Notes: a model not told the origin generated them from the sequence alone. Positions 1 to 6,453 are shown, counted from the first letter of the stretch. The stretch: DNA of 6,453 bases from Patescibacteria group bacterium (GCA_018813375.1 JAHJBU010000065.1:1-6453); one strand, 5' to 3'. Numbers and translations are program-made.

Positions 1-46
1 GAACCTGCTCTTAATTTGGATATAAATACTGCCCAGGCTTAAAATA
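1..46 (-). repeat. Left copy of a 46-bp inverted repeat
   Basis: Bases 1-39 match the reverse complement of 6312-6350 at 38 of 39 positions; the only mismatch is base 18 (G) against the complement of 6333. After a one-base offset the match continues as AAAATA. The element has a small internal stem, bases 14-18 with 23-27 around a GATA loop; the single mismatch turns an A-T pair into a G-T wobble, so the stem survives. It contains no ORF. The window starts exactly at the repeat edge, which may reflect an assembly break at a multicopy repeat. Confidence 0.85.
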
Positions 47-73
47 TTAGTGTCAATTACTAAGAGTTTAATT

Positions 74-120
74 ATCTTTCCCAGACCCCTGTAGTCATTT
101 TACCCCCCTGTGGGAGGTTA
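74..120 (-). repeat. C-tract/G-tract dispersed repeat, left copy
   Basis: The reverse complement of this stretch begins with AACCTCCCACA, a six-G run, then TGACTACA and GGGTCTGGGAAAGA. The same blocks occur in the same order on the plus strand at 2705-2833, where about 80 extra bases are inserted between the G run and TGACTACA. It lies just beyond the terminator of the glycosyltransferase gene and has no coding potential. I read it as a member of a dispersed intergenic repeat family. Confidence 0.75.
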
Positions 121-151
121 GTAAAAAAGTAGGAAGAACTTTTCCTAACTT
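121..151 (-). terminator. Rho-independent terminator of the glycosyltransferase gene
   Basis: Read on the minus strand, bases 142-151 pair with 127-135 in a nine-base-pair stem with one bulged base and a six-base loop (136-141). A run of six T (from 128 to 123) follows directly. It starts about 55 bases after the stop codon of the gene at 206-1534, which fits termination of that transcript. Confidence 0.6.
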
Positions 152-205
152 CAAAGTAATTTTTAATTTATTAACCCAAGGGTATTTTGTTGATAAATAA
201 TCTGT

Positions 206-1534
206 TTAATTACCATGAAACTCTGAGGTTGGCCCTTGATCAAACTCCCAATAAATCTGACCTTCGGCTGGCTCTACGATTTCTACCAAACCTTTTTCTT
301 CATATTTATCTAAAAGCGATTTCCCAGAAAACTGCACCAAACCCATCGGGACTACTTTGACTGGTGCACGCTGGCTGGTGTAATAGTAAACCTCAGCAAA
401 TGAGGGTAAATAAGTAAAAACTGGCGCTTCTTCACTAGGTGGCTGTTGGGTTACAAAAGTAGCGCCCAACTCTTCTCTCATGCTACGCGGAAAACAATCA
501 AAAATACGATAATCAGTCCTGATATAAAAAATCAGCAACAATGCTCCCAAGGCATAAAGCAGTTCTTTTTTAACCGCGCCCACACCCCAAGCAATAATTA
601 TTAAAATCGGTACACTGGTAAAAACTAAGTAGCGATAGAAAAATACTGGCGTCAGAAAAGACATTAGAGTCGGAATTAAAACTGGCACCACCAGCCAACT
701 CCATAAAAAAATGTATGGACGAGGCAACTGGCGTTTGTTTTTCAGCCACACTAAAATTGGACTAATCAACAAAGCCGCGAACATAATTTTAGATAAAACT
801 GTTTGCCATGGAGTAGTAATATCACCAGCCACGATTCTCATAAAGTACTCAGCATGAGTGCGCTCATTCATCCCCCCTATCCAGTAATCCCCGGCTACGG
901 TTTTGACCTGAGAAAACAAAGTCGGGAGCCAGGGTAACTGAGCTAAAAAAATAAATAAATAACTCAAAAATACTTGTTTAAACTGACGCCTGTCTATCAC
1001 CAGCCAATAAACACCATGTGAGGCTAAAATAAACCACATGTAGTAATGGGTGTAAACGCCAAAACCTCCCAAAATAGCATAGATAATCCAGGCTTTAATA
1101 GTTTGCGCGGTGGGCTTTTTTCTGTTTTTTGCTAAAGACACCGCCTGCCAAAAACAAAATGTACTCAAAACTGACATGAGGGTTAGAAAAGCATATGAAC
1201 GGGCCTCAAAAGCATAAATAAACAGGATAGGGCTAAAAGCCACCAAGACAGTGCTCACCCAAGCCACGGTTTTATTGGCAATTTTTTTGGCAAAAAAATA
1301 CACTGGGATCAAGGTCAGGATAAAAAAAATAGTTGATAAAATTCTGATCCACTCGCTCTCACCAAAAACTTGCATAAAGCCATGAACTATTAAATAGTAA
1401 AGTGGTGGATGAAAATCTTGACCTGTGACCTGAATAATTTCTGGGATAGATAAACGCGAAATAACCGCTGTCCAAGCCTCATCTCCCCAAAATCCACGCG
1501 TGATGTAATTTTGGAGCAGGAGAGTTTTGAGCAT
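206..1534 (-). CDS. GT-C family membrane glycosyltransferase (GT39/ArnT-like)
   Basis: An integral-membrane protein of 442 residues, probably transferring a sugar from a polyprenyl-phosphate donor to a cell-envelope acceptor. Visible family features are the first-loop acidic pair in GFWGDEAW (D18, E19; the expected catalytic carboxylate region), DFHPPLYY (40-47), FEARSYAF (109-116) and FFYRYLVF (298-305). Hydrophobic helices lie at about 63-82, 90-108, 113-133, 148-163, 166-180, 188-206, 246-264, 275-294, 302-320 and 325-338; residues 345-442 form a soluble tail. Relatives usually have a transmembrane helix before the DE loop, but only 17 residues precede it here, and an in-frame TAA (1538-1540) lies two codons upstream of the ATG, so the start cannot be extended. 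No Shine-Dalgarno site is seen; a -10-like element lies 11 bases upstream. Substrate cannot be told from sequence. Divergent from tRNA-Pro. Confidence 0.85.
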   Translation of the reverse strand: MLKTLLLQNYITRGFWGDEAWTAVISRLSIPEIIQVTGQDFHPPLYYLIVHGFMQVFGESEWIRILSTIFFILTLIPVYFFAKKIANKTVAWVSTVLVAFSPILFIYAFEARSYAFLTLMSVLSTFCFWQAVSLAKNRKKPTAQTIKAWIIYAILGGFGVYTHYYMWFILASHGVYWLVIDRRQFKQVFLSYLFIFLAQLPWLPTLFSQVKTVAGDYWIGGMNERTHAEYFMRIVAGDITTPWQTVLSKIMFAALLISPILVWLKNKRQLPRPYIFLWSWLVVPVLIPTLMSFLTPVFFYRYLVFTSVPILIIIAWGVGAVKKELLYALGALLLIFYIRTDYRIFDCFPRSMREELGATFVTQQPPSEEAPVFTYLPSFAEVYYYTSQRAPVKVVPMGLVQFSGKSLLDKYEEKGLVEIVEPAEGQIYWEFDQGPTSEFHGN

Positions 1535-1545
1535 GTTTTAAGTAT

Positions 1546-1576
1546 ATAATATGAGGTACTTTAAAAAGTAGTACAA
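1546..1576 (-). promoter_or_regulatory. Candidate promoter of the glycosyltransferase gene
   Basis: On the minus strand TTGTAC (1576-1571) and TATTAT (1551-1546) are separated by 19 bp. Transcription would begin about five bases before the ATG, giving an almost leaderless mRNA, in keeping with the absence of a Shine-Dalgarno site. The spacing is longer than ideal, so the -35 assignment is weak; the AT-rich -10 is the better part. Confidence 0.3.
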
Positions 1577-1598
1577 AAAGATGATATTGCAAAAAATA

Positions 1599-1627
1599 TT
1601 GACTTAAAAAAACAGCTTAAACATAGT
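1599..1627 (+). promoter_or_regulatory. Promoter of tRNA-Pro
   Basis: TTGACT (1599-1604) and CATAGT (1622-1627) have the optimal 17-bp spacing. The predicted start, about seven bases downstream of the -10, falls at or just before the first base of the tRNA at 1635, so little or no 5' leader would need removal. Confidence 0.55.
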
Positions 1628-1634
1628 TTAAAAA

Positions 1635-1707
1635 CGGAGAGTAGCGCAGGTGGTAGCGCGCGCGGTTCGGGATCGCGAGGTCGCCGGTTCGAGTCCGGCC
1701 TCTCCGA
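1635..1707 (+). tRNA. tRNA-Pro(CGG)
   Basis: A complete 73-base cloverleaf. The acceptor arm 1635-1641 pairs with 1700-1706, with A1707 as discriminator; the D stem is GCGC/GCGC (1644-1647, 1656-1659), the anticodon stem 1661-1665 with 1673-1677, and the T stem GCCGG/CCGGC around TTCGAGT. The loop TTCGGGA places anticodon CGG at 1668-1670, reading CCG codons. CCA is not encoded, so it must be added after transcription. It lies between the divergent glycosyltransferase gene and the 3' end of the MNT gene. Confidence 0.97.
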
Positions 1708-1750
1708 CACTTGCTTTTATTAAAAAAATTACAGCTACAAACACTAAAAC

Positions 1751-2062
1751 TTAAACTATTTTAATACCTGTTTTTTGTATTTGTTGAGCAAGCATATTCT
1801 CCTTATTTTCAAACTCTTTTTCCGAAAAAGGATGTGGCTCTATTAAGAGTGAGATAGTACGACCTAAACACATCAATTTAACTCTTTCAAAAACTCTATC
1901 TTTACCAAAATCATTTGATACAACACAGGTATCTAAATCACTCCATTTTTTGCTAGTTCCCATTACTCTAGAACCAAATACATATAAACTTTTCAAGTTA
2001 ATGCCATTTTTTTTAATAGTTTCCGCATATCTTTTTGCAATATTTAAATCTTTTTTATTCAT
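1751..2062 (-). CDS. MNT-type nucleotidyltransferase, partner of HEPN protein
   Basis: A minimal nucleotidyltransferase of 103 residues, the usual size for single-domain MNT proteins. The active-site signature GSX10DXD is exact: G30-S31, ten residues, then D42-L43-D44, the metal-binding aspartates. The later segment ISLLIEPHPFSEKEF (70-84) matches the second half of this fold, with E75 near the third carboxylate position. Known MntA antitoxins of this fold transfer AMP to a partner HEPN ribonuclease and silence it; such a role here is inferred from pairing. Its ATG overlaps the stop of the upstream HEPN gene by four bases (ATGA) and has no clear Shine-Dalgarno site, so translation is probably coupled. 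The cassette is clearly more AT-rich than the flanking enzymes and may have been acquired. Confidence 0.85.
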   Translation of the reverse strand: MNKKDLNIAKRYAETIKKNGINLKSLYVFGSRVMGTSKKWSDLDTCVVSNDFGKDRVFERVKLMCLGRTISLLIEPHPFSEKEFENKENMLAQQIQKTGIKIV

Positions 2063-2442
2063 AAATCTTTTTTTACTTTTTTATAAAATTGTTCACAGAT
2101 TTGAATCCATTTTTCTGTGTAGTATTTTGTGGCTTTTTTATAAAAATCAAATTTATAGTTATCATATCTGGCCTCAATATTAAAAGTTTTAATCTCAGAT
2201 AGCTCTGCAAATTCTGCTTCATTTAATTTAATTTCTGCTTTTTCACATAAAAGTGTTAAATTATGAGTCCACAATACTTTTTTACCTAGTTTGGCGATCT
2301 TAGCTTTAACAATTTTTTCTAAAACTAGATGCCAGATAAATAAAGACCAATCGTAATGACCTGAATCAAACATAGAAATTGCGCTTTTTCTATCTCGCTT
2401 TGCACTTTTAAACCAATATCCAACTTTTTCATTTATTGACAC
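2059..2442 (-). CDS. HEPN domain protein, partner of MNT protein
   Basis: A 127-residue, probably all-helical protein of the HEPN (PF05168-like) superfamily. Typical features are W10, A14, D17 and A21 in the first helix, LEKIVKA (41-47), WTHNL (58-62) and FNIEARY (87-93). HEPN proteins next to MNT genes often act as RNase toxins, but the catalytic RX4-6H (RX4HXY) motif cannot be found: no arginine is followed by histidine at that distance. It may be catalytically inert, or belong to the HEPN branch that works with MNT as a two-component nucleotidyltransferase. The start is GTG (2440-2442), with no in-frame ATG near the N terminus, and sits about seven bases after a TATACT -10 element, suggesting a leaderless message. 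First gene of a two-gene operon with the MNT gene. Confidence 0.82.
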   Translation of the reverse strand: MSINEKVGYWFKSAKRDRKSAISMFDSGHYDWSLFIWHLVLEKIVKAKIAKLGKKVLWTHNLTLLCEKAEIKLNEAEFAELSEIKTFNIEARYDNYKFDFYKKATKYYTEKWIQICEQFYKKVKKDL

Positions 2443-2448
2443 GTCTAT

Positions 2449-2478
2449 AGTATAAGTTAGATATCAATAAAAATCCAA
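2449..2478 (-). promoter_or_regulatory. Candidate promoter of the HEPN-MNT operon
   Basis: On the minus strand TTGGAT (2478-2473) and TATACT (2454-2449) are 18 bp apart. The expected transcription start coincides with the GTG start codon at 2442, so translation would be leaderless. The -10 is a good match; the -35 shares only TTG with the consensus. Confidence 0.4.
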
Positions 2479-2530
2479 CTTTTTACAAAAATTGATGAAG
2501 TTCAACTCCAAGAATGTTCCTATTTTGGTA

Positions 2531-2560
2531 TTCAATTAAACTAATAGAATATGAGATAAT
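2531..2560 (+). promoter_or_regulatory. Possible promoter of tRNA-Arg
   Basis: TTCAAT (2531-2536) and GATAAT (2555-2560) are 18 bp apart, placing transcription start about 23 bases upstream of the tRNA. The -10 matches five of six consensus bases and the -35 only three, so this is tentative. Confidence 0.28.
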
Positions 2561-2589
2561 TAAGTCATAGAAACACAAAATAATAAAAC

Positions 2590-2661
2590 GCCCTCGTAGT
2601 TCAAGGGATAGAACAAGGGTTTCCTAAACCCTAGATCCAGGTTCGAGTCCTGGCGAGGGCA
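2590..2661 (+). tRNA. tRNA-Arg(CCT)
   Basis: A complete 72-base cloverleaf. GCCCTCG (2590-2596) pairs with CGAGGGC (2654-2660), with A2661 as discriminator; the D stem is GTTC/GAAC, the anticodon stem AGGGT/ACCCT and the T stem CCAGG/CCTGG around TTCGAGT. The loop TTCCTAA gives anticodon CCT at 2623-2625, reading AGG. CCA is not encoded. It lies upstream of the HEPN gene on the opposite strand, so the HEPN-MNT pair is bracketed by two plus-strand tRNA genes. Confidence 0.97.
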
Positions 2662-2704
2662 CTTTTTCTACTAACAAAAAACTCTTTTTGTACCAGCCTC
2701 TTTA

Positions 2705-2833
2705 TTAACCTCCCACAAGGGGGGGGTGTCCCCGTCTTTTTCGGGACAGGCAAAATGACATCAAAAGGAGGGCAAAAGGATGTCAAAAAGTGGTCAAAAG
2801 GAGGGCAAATTGACTACAAGGGTCTGGGAAAGA
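2705..2833 (+). repeat. Expanded copy of the C-tract/G-tract repeat
   Basis: Begins TTAACCTCCCACA, followed by eight G (2719-2726), and ends TGACTACA plus AGGGTCTGGGAAAGA, matching the inverted copy at 74-120. Between these blocks it carries extra material: a stem-loop of TGTCCCCG (2727-2734) with CGGGACA (2742-2748), one C bulged, and a 16-base direct repeat TCAAAAGGAGGGCAAA at 2761-2776 and 2794-2809, a 33-bp period. No ORF is supported here. The repeat occupies part of the otherwise gene-free stretch 2662-3014. Confidence 0.75.
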
Positions 2834-2860
2834 AGAATAAGATTGTTACAGAAATCTAGC

Positions 2861-2898
2861 AAAAGCTACAAAAGTCTAAAAATAGCTTTTATTTTTTT
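2861..2898 (+). terminator. Possible rho-independent terminator
   Basis: AAAAGCTA (2861-2868) and TAGCTTTT (2883-2890) form a perfect eight-base-pair stem with a 14-base loop, followed after one A by seven T (2892-2898). It could end read-through from tRNA-Arg. The stem is AT-rich and the loop large, so it may be weak. Confidence 0.35.
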
Positions 2899-2928
2899 CC
2901 TTCTCGTTTAGTAAAACTAGTGTTAAAA

Positions 2929-2958
2929 TTAGAGTAATTATTAGAGTTATTTTAGAGT
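2929..2958 (+). repeat. Three TTAGAGT direct repeats at helical spacing
   Basis: TTAGAGT occurs at 2929-2935, 2941-2947 and 2952-2958, with starts 12 and 11 bases apart, so the copies lie on roughly one face of the helix. They precede the small putative ORF at 3015-3158. This could be a protein-binding array, but AT-rich drift is a fair alternative. The rest of 2899-3014 shows nothing I can name. Confidence 0.4.
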
Positions 2959-3014
2959 TAAAATCAATGTTATTAAAAACAAATAAGTCAAAAATTTAGT
3001 AATTAAAACACTTG

Positions 3015-3158
3015 ATGATTTCTATGCATAAAAAAGGTAGTGAGTTGTCAACGACAGTTGATGGTATTTCAGACTGGAGAATTGAATACGACAGTATAGA
3101 CGACCTACTTAAACAAATGGAGTCGGTTTTTACAAATCACTTAGAACCACGCTCATAA
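3015..3158 (+). CDS. Putative small protein of unknown function (47 aa)
   Basis: An ORF too short for most gene finders, running ATG to TAA, with a second possible start at 3024. I do not recognise it. The peptide has a basic start (MHKKGSEL), then an acidic, amphipathic stretch (WRIEYDSIDDLLKQMESVF) and a short tail. Its composition is protein-like and its GC content visibly higher than the AT-rich DNA just upstream, which favours real coding or a remnant of a longer gene. No Shine-Dalgarno site is seen. It converges on ndk, and the two 3' ends overlap by 22 bp (3137-3158). It could equally be a chance ORF. Confidence 0.35.
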   Translation: MISMHKKGSELSTTVDGISDWRIEYDSIDDLLKQMESVFTNHLEPRS

Positions 3159-3613
3159 TCAGCATAAATCAGTTGCTCCATGGTGTGTTCATAATCAAAA
3201 AGCTCATCTGTATCAAACACAATCTTAATTTCGCGCTCGGCGTCCTGGTCACTAGCAGAAGCATGAATAAGATTAAACTGTTGGCTCATCCCAAAATCAC
3301 CCCGAATAGAACCACCCTCCGCCTCGCGCCCCAAAGTCAAACCCACCAACTTACGCACCACCGGCACCGCCTCAATCCCCTCCCATACCATCGCCACAAC
3401 CGGCATTGAACCCATAAAAGATTTCAAGTCATCAAAAAAACTTTTATCTTTATGCTCGGCATACCATTCGCCAAGCATCTCATCAGTCATATTAAGCATC
3501 TTGATGCCAGCTAGTTTTAGACCTTTACGCTCAAAACGACTAATTATCTCACCGATTAAACCTCGCTGAAGCCCATCGGGTTTTACTAATACTGCAGTGC
3601 TAGTCCATTGCAT
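3137..3613 (-). CDS. ndk: Nucleoside diphosphate kinase
   Basis: Cytosolic enzyme that moves the gamma-phosphate of ATP to other (d)NDPs by a phosphohistidine ping-pong mechanism, keeping nucleotide pools balanced. The 158-residue protein shows every expected active-site residue: K11 in VKPDG, Y51, R87, T93, R104 in IRGDF, N114 and the phosphorylated H117 in NLIHASAS, with E128 nearby. The family is usually 130-150 residues; here a C-terminal tail with ELFDYE (137-142) resembles archaeal-type members. I choose the ATG at 3611-3613 because GGGAGG (3623-3618) lies four bases upstream; a TTG four codons further up would overlap that site. It follows the M16 gene by 44 bp on the same strand and may be co-transcribed, although it also has the only good ribosome binding site in the window. 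Confidence 0.96.
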   Translation of the reverse strand: MQWTSTAVLVKPDGLQRGLIGEIISRFERKGLKLAGIKMLNMTDEMLGEWYAEHKDKSFFDDLKSFMGSMPVVAMVWEGIEAVPVVRKLVGLTLGREAEGGSIRGDFGMSQQFNLIHASASDQDAEREIKIVFDTDELFDYEHTMEQLIYADYERGSK

Positions 3614-3617
3614 AAAA

Positions 3618-3623
3618 CCTCCC
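3618..3623 (-). promoter_or_regulatory. Ribosome binding site of ndk
   Basis: GGGAGG on the minus strand, four bases (TTTT) before the ATG at 3613. It settles the start of ndk and stands out because the other protein genes here have no recognisable Shine-Dalgarno sequence. Confidence 0.6.
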
Positions 3624-3657
3624 AATATTTATTAAAAAAATACTTATTAAATATAGT

Positions 3658-5058
3658 TTACCCCAAAAACTTCTTAAACTGTGCCTTATCTTTAAATGGC
3701 CCAATCAACGCCAACCGTAGCTCACCGGGCTTAATGAGTCTCTCCATTACTTGCTGTACTTGATCTAATTCTACGGCGCACAATTTTTCTAACGTCTCAT
3801 CTGGACTCTCGATCTCATCAGCCAAAAGCTTTTTCAGACCATAATACTGCGCTACTGCCTGCGGGTCTTCATAGCTTAGCGCCATTTTACCTGTTACAAA
3901 TTCTTTAACTCGTTTGAGCTCTCCTGTAGTAAATACCTTACCATGCTTATCATCTAACAATTTTTTAAATTCATTAATGGTTACCTCTAGCGCTTCATTG
4001 ATTCTTTCTGGATCCACCCCAGCAAAAGCACCAAACAAACCAGTGTCATGATAAGCATCAGTTGTTGAACGAATATAATAAGCCAAGCCACGCTTCTCCC
4101 GCACCTCTGTAAACAAACGCGAGCTCATATTACCACCTAACATAATATTAGCCAAAGACAGCGCGTAACGTGCATCGTCATAACGATCCAATCCCGGCCA
4201 ACCCAATACAAAATGAGCTTGTTTGGTGGGACGGGTTTCTAAATGGAATCGCCGTTGTTGACTAAGTTGCTGATCGGGTTGTTGGCTAAGTTGTTGACTA
4301 AGTTGCTGACTCTGCTGTTGACTAAGTTGTTGATCAAGCTGTTGATCAAAAGGGTTAGTTTTGAGATCAGCTCTCACTGCAATTTTATGTTTTTCCCGCC
4401 CTGCTGTTTGCTCGTCTTGCTTGCTAAATGCTTCTTTGATTTGTTTTAAAATTTGCTCCCGGCCCACCACACTCTCATCTCCAGCAACCACCAGCAATAA
4501 GTTAGCCAATCCATACCACTGTTTAAGAAAACCCTGAAAATCAGCGCTAGTTATCTGTGACACAGTCTCTGCTGACCCAATAATGTCATGCTCCAAACCA
4601 CTGCTTGCAAAAGCCATCCGGTCAAATAGGTTACCAACATACTGTTGCGGAGTATCTTCATACATATGAATCTCTTCAATAATAACCCCTTTTTCACGGT
4701 CAATATCCTTTTGCCTTAACTTAGGTGTTAGCAACATATCAGACACTACATCTAGGGCTAGTTCTACATGACGCGAAGCAGATTTAACATAATAACCCGT
4801 GTATTCTTTGCTAGTAAAAGCATTAAAATCAGCCCCCACCCCATCAATGGTGGTAGCTAAAACTTGAGCGCTGGGATAATTTTGGCTACCTTTAAATACC
4901 ATATGTTCAAAAAAATGAGCAATTCCCTGCTGTTTTGGTGTTTCATAACGCGAGCCAGTATTAGCTAAAACCAAAACTGTGACAGACTTCACGCCAGGCA
5001 TAGGGATACGAAGTACTGGCAAGCCATTATCTAGTGTTTGGAAATTATGAGAAAACAT
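3658..5058 (-). CDS. M16 family zinc metallopeptidase
   Basis: A processing-peptidase-like protein of 466 residues with both M16 half-domains. The inverted zinc motif HFFEH (H48, E51, H52) is intact, and E129 in EEIHMYED lies 77 residues after H52, the correct distance for the third zinc ligand. The C-terminal half carries GGNMSSRLF (308-316) and EKRGLAYYIRS (321-331), the usual substrate-contact region. Relatives of this M16B class are typically about 410-430 residues; the excess is a Gln-rich spacer of eight tetrapeptides at 237-268, in the hinge between the halves. No signal peptide is apparent, so a cytosolic role in peptide degradation is likely; the substrate is unknown. The ATG has no Shine-Dalgarno site. 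It lies 42 bp after the Fic gene and 44 bp before ndk on the same strand. Confidence 0.93.
   Translation of the reverse strand: MFSHNFQTLDNGLPVLRIPMPGVKSVTVLVLANTGSRYETPKQQGIAHFFEHMVFKGSQNYPSAQVLATTIDGVGADFNAFTSKEYTGYYVKSASRHVELALDVVSDMLLTPKLRQKDIDREKGVIIEEIHMYEDTPQQYVGNLFDRMAFASSGLEHDIIGSAETVSQITSADFQGFLKQWYGLANLLLVVAGDESVVGREQILKQIKEAFSKQDEQTAGREKHKIAVRADLKTNPFDQQLDQQLSQQQSQQLSQQLSQQPDQQLSQQRRFHLETRPTKQAHFVLGWPGLDRYDDARYALSLANIMLGGNMSSRLFTEVREKRGLAYYIRSTTDAYHDTGLFGAFAGVDPERINEALEVTINEFKKLLDDKHGKVFTTGELKRVKEFVTGKMALSYEDPQAVAQYYGLKKLLADEIESPDETLEKLCAVELDQVQQVMERLIKPGELRLALIGPFKDKAQFKKFLG
4255..4350 (-). repeat. Eight 12-bp tandem repeats inside the M16 gene
   Basis: Eight contiguous 12-bp units on the plus strand follow TTGTTGACTAAG, several with point changes. 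On the coding strand they encode FDQQ, LDQQ, LSQQ, QSQQ, LSQQ, LSQQ, PDQQ and LSQQ, that is [LFPQ][SD]QQ repeated over residues 237-268. The unit length is a multiple of three, so gain or loss of copies keeps the reading frame. Confidence 0.95.
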
Positions 5059-5099
5059 TAAAGTTTGGATGTTTGACTGTAGGTTTTGATTAAGTTTTA

Positions 5100-5108
5100 A
5101 TTATAGCA
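5100..5108 (-). promoter_or_regulatory. Extended -10 promoter candidate for M16-ndk
   Basis: TGCTATAAT on the minus strand (5108-5100) is a perfect extended -10 element and overlaps the last codons and stop of the Fic gene. Transcription would start near 5093, about 35 bases before the M16 ATG. No convincing -35 is present, as is common for extended -10 promoters. It could let M16 and ndk be expressed independently of Fic. Because the final Fic codons create the motif, coincidence is possible. Confidence 0.4.
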
Positions 5109-6147
5109 CCATATAACGAGTTGCTCGCCCTTGACCTAAAGAGATAGCCTGCCTGAACTTAATTAGTTTCTGTAAACTTTGGTAAACTGTTGGTCTAGGA
5201 ATGCGCAACACTTGAGCAATTTCAGCTGCAGTTGCCTCTCTTGATTGCTGTAAGTACTCCAAAACTTTTAATTGCGCAGGTGAAAACAATTTCACAATAT
5301 TTTCATCTTTCAATAACGCAACGGCTTCTTGTGCTTGTTGTAAAACCACTAACAAAAAAAATCTAAACCATGGAATCAAATCTTCATCATCAGTCCCTAA
5401 ACTTTGTTGGGTTTGGCGCAGTGCCAAATAATAATCAACTTTTTGATCTTCGATCATCTTTTCGTGAGAAACATAAAGCATGAAACCATAACCAGCTTTA
5501 AGTAATAATAAATTAGTTAAAATTCTTGATAAACGTCCATTGCCGTCTGTAAAGGGATGGATCTGCAAAAATACTACTATAAACCGAGCAATCGTCAATA
5601 ATTGATGTGATTGCTTTTGTGCTAAATCATCTCGAGTCTGTTCCACTAGATCATGCATTTGCGTAGGAGTAAACACCGCAGGCGTGGTATTAAACAAAAT
5701 CCGACCGACTTTTCCAACTGCATTAACCAGTCTAACTTTATTATCAATTCGTTTATACTCACCACGATGTAGCTTATCTTTTTTTACATATTTGAGTAAT
5801 TCTTGGTGGAAATGTTTAATAGTTCCCTCTGTAAGCGATAAACTTGGCCAAGAATCAAAAACCTTGACTAATAATTGATAATAACCCTGGACCTCTTGTG
5901 CATCACGGCTTACAAATTTCTTAATATCAATTCCTTGGATAAGCTGGCTTACTTCTTGATCAGATAACTGCGCTCCCTCAATTCTAGTAGAAGCACCGCT
6001 TGAAGTAATTAAAACTGACTTTTTAAGCCGGTCCAAAACTTGAGGACTAATACGTAATCCTGCTACCCATTGACCCTTTAGCTCATCAATTTGCGCCACG
6101 AGTTGCCAAATTTCAGCTGGTAAATTATCTAATTGATGTTTACTCAT
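5101..6147 (-). CDS. Fic domain protein with C-terminal winged helix
   Basis: Fic proteins usually transfer AMP from ATP to a hydroxyl side chain of a target protein; some remove it. The catalytic motif is canonical, HPFTDGNGRLSR (197-208), with H197 as base and D201 and the GNGR loop for metal and phosphates. An N-terminal autoinhibitory motif of the [S/T]xxxE[G/N] type is present (S53 to E57-G58), so this is a class II, self-inhibited Fic; E57 would block productive ATP binding. GEYKR (129-133) and the segment around 142-155 match the Fic core and target-binding flap. Residues about 288-348 form a winged helix-turn-helix with a recognition-helix segment RPTVYQSLQKL (318-328), suggesting DNA binding. 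Full length at 348 residues. The ATG lacks a Shine-Dalgarno site and lies close to a TATAAT. First gene of a possible Fic-M16-ndk operon. The target is unknown. Confidence 0.93.
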   Translation of the reverse strand: MSKHQLDNLPAEIWQLVAQIDELKGQWVAGLRISPQVLDRLKKSVLITSSGASTRIEGAQLSDQEVSQLIQGIDIKKFVSRDAQEVQGYYQLLVKVFDSWPSLSLTEGTIKHFHQELLKYVKKDKLHRGEYKRIDNKVRLVNAVGKVGRILFNTTPAVFTPTQMHDLVEQTRDDLAQKQSHQLLTIARFIVVFLQIHPFTDGNGRLSRILTNLLLLKAGYGFMLYVSHEKMIEDQKVDYYLALRQTQQSLGTDDEDLIPWFRFFLLVVLQQAQEAVALLKDENIVKLFSPAQLKVLEYLQQSREATAAEIAQVLRIPRPTVYQSLQKLIKFRQAISLGQGRATRYMVL

Positions 6148-6192
6148 ATTTTATATATATGAGATTATATGAGATTATATGAGAAAAAACAA
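6143..6192 (-). promoter_or_regulatory. Fic promoter with ATATGAG operator-like array
   Basis: On the minus strand TTGTTT (6192-6187) and TATAAT (6169-6164) are 17 bp apart, giving a start about eight to ten bases before the Fic ATG; a second TATAAT lies at 6179-6174. On the plus strand ATATGAG occurs at 6157-6163, 6167-6173 and 6177-6183, exactly 10 bp apart, and its inverse CTCATAT at 6143-6149 covers the start codon, forming a 7-7-7 inverted repeat with the first box. The boxes overlap the -10 elements and the start, an arrangement expected of a repressor site. Binding by the Fic winged helix is inference. Confidence 0.5.
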
Positions 6193-6200
6193 CGTCAATT

Positions 6201-6232
6201 GCATCAAAAAAAGGGCAAAGCAATAGTCAAAG
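6201..6232 (+). repeat. Degenerate relative of the 2758-2789 repeat
   Basis: CATCAAAA, AGGGCAAA and GTCAAA occur here in the same order and at nearly the same spacing as in 2758-2789, with several differences between them. This suggests a decayed fragment of the same dispersed repeat family, although low sequence complexity makes chance similarity possible. Confidence 0.35.
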
Positions 6233-6304
6233 AAATTTACGTGCCAGGGAAAATCATGAGCTTGGTGGTGAGTTAGCTCAGTTATTTTAACAAAAACGAA
6301 GTGG

Positions 6305-6350
6305 GTATTTTAGCCTGGGCAGTATTTATATCTAAATTAAGAGCAGGTTC
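6305..6350 (+). repeat. Right copy of the 46-bp inverted repeat
   Basis: Inverted partner of bases 1-46, about 6.3 kb away. The core 6312-6350 has one mismatch in 39. Its internal stem is fully Watson-Crick here, where the left copy has a wobble. The two tandem hairpins begin three bases beyond its outer edge. Confidence 0.85.
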
Positions 6351-6453
6351 AGTTTGATGAAATCTCATCAAAATTGATGCATTTGCATCAAAAGTGAAAT
6401 GAGTATTTTAATATAAAATAGAAATATCCCCTTTTGAAATCTTAGTTCATCTC

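Larger units (their letters stand above)
6184..6453. other. Non-coding right end with two hairpins
   Basis: I find no convincing gene in this stretch. Two adjacent perfect hairpins stand out: TTTGATGA (6353-6360) with TCATCAAA (6365-6372), loop AATC; and TTGATGCA (6374-6381) with TGCATCAA (6384-6391). Both share a TTGATG/CATCAA half-site. TTGCATCAAAA occurs at 6199-6209 and again at 6383-6393. The hairpins could be tandem palindromic operators for a gene beyond the window; the stretch 6394-6453 is AT-rich and otherwise featureless. Confidence 0.45.

Overview
This is a compact, AT-rich bacterial window that I read as most likely from the candidate phyla radiation (Patescibacteria, possibly the Microgenomates side). 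The basis is indirect: short intergenic gaps, protein genes mostly without Shine-Dalgarno sites and with some -10 elements almost touching the start codon, tRNA genes without encoded CCA, and dispersed non-coding repeats. UGA serves as a stop for two genes (the HEPN gene and ndk), which argues against the recoded Absconditabacteria/Gracilibacteria lineages. The assignment is inference; nothing here is diagnostic.

Layout. All five larger protein genes and the MNT gene lie on the minus strand; both tRNA genes and one small putative ORF lie on the plus strand. From left to right: a 46-bp repeat at the very start; a second, C/G-tract repeat; a rho-independent terminator; a GT-C type membrane glycosyltransferase (206-1534); tRNA-Pro(CGG) with its own promoter; an AT-rich HEPN/MNT pair (2442 down to 1751); tRNA-Arg(CCT); about 350 bp of repeat-rich non-coding DNA; a possible 47-aa ORF converging on ndk; then a minus-strand cluster of Fic (AMP-transferase fold with winged helix), an M16 zinc peptidase and nucleoside diphosphate kinase. 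The right end is about 300 bp of non-coding DNA with operator-like repeats, hairpins and an inverted copy of the repeat that opens the window.

How the parts relate. The HEPN and MNT genes share a 4-bp ATGA overlap and form a typical toxin/antitoxin-type pair, though the HEPN protein lacks the RX4HXY ribonuclease motif. The Fic, M16 and ndk genes are separated by only 42-44 bp and may be co-transcribed, with an extra internal promoter-like site before M16; no shared pathway is evident. The M16 peptidase carries eight 12-bp tandem repeats that encode a Gln-rich spacer in the hinge between its two halves. The Fic gene has an array of ATATGAG boxes spaced exactly 10 bp apart over its promoter, which suggests autoregulation through its winged helix.

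I see no complete new multi-gene system. The most interesting items are the Fic operator array, the non-canonical HEPN/MNT cassette between two tRNA genes, the repeat-expanded peptidase hinge, and two dispersed repeat families, one of which brackets the whole window.
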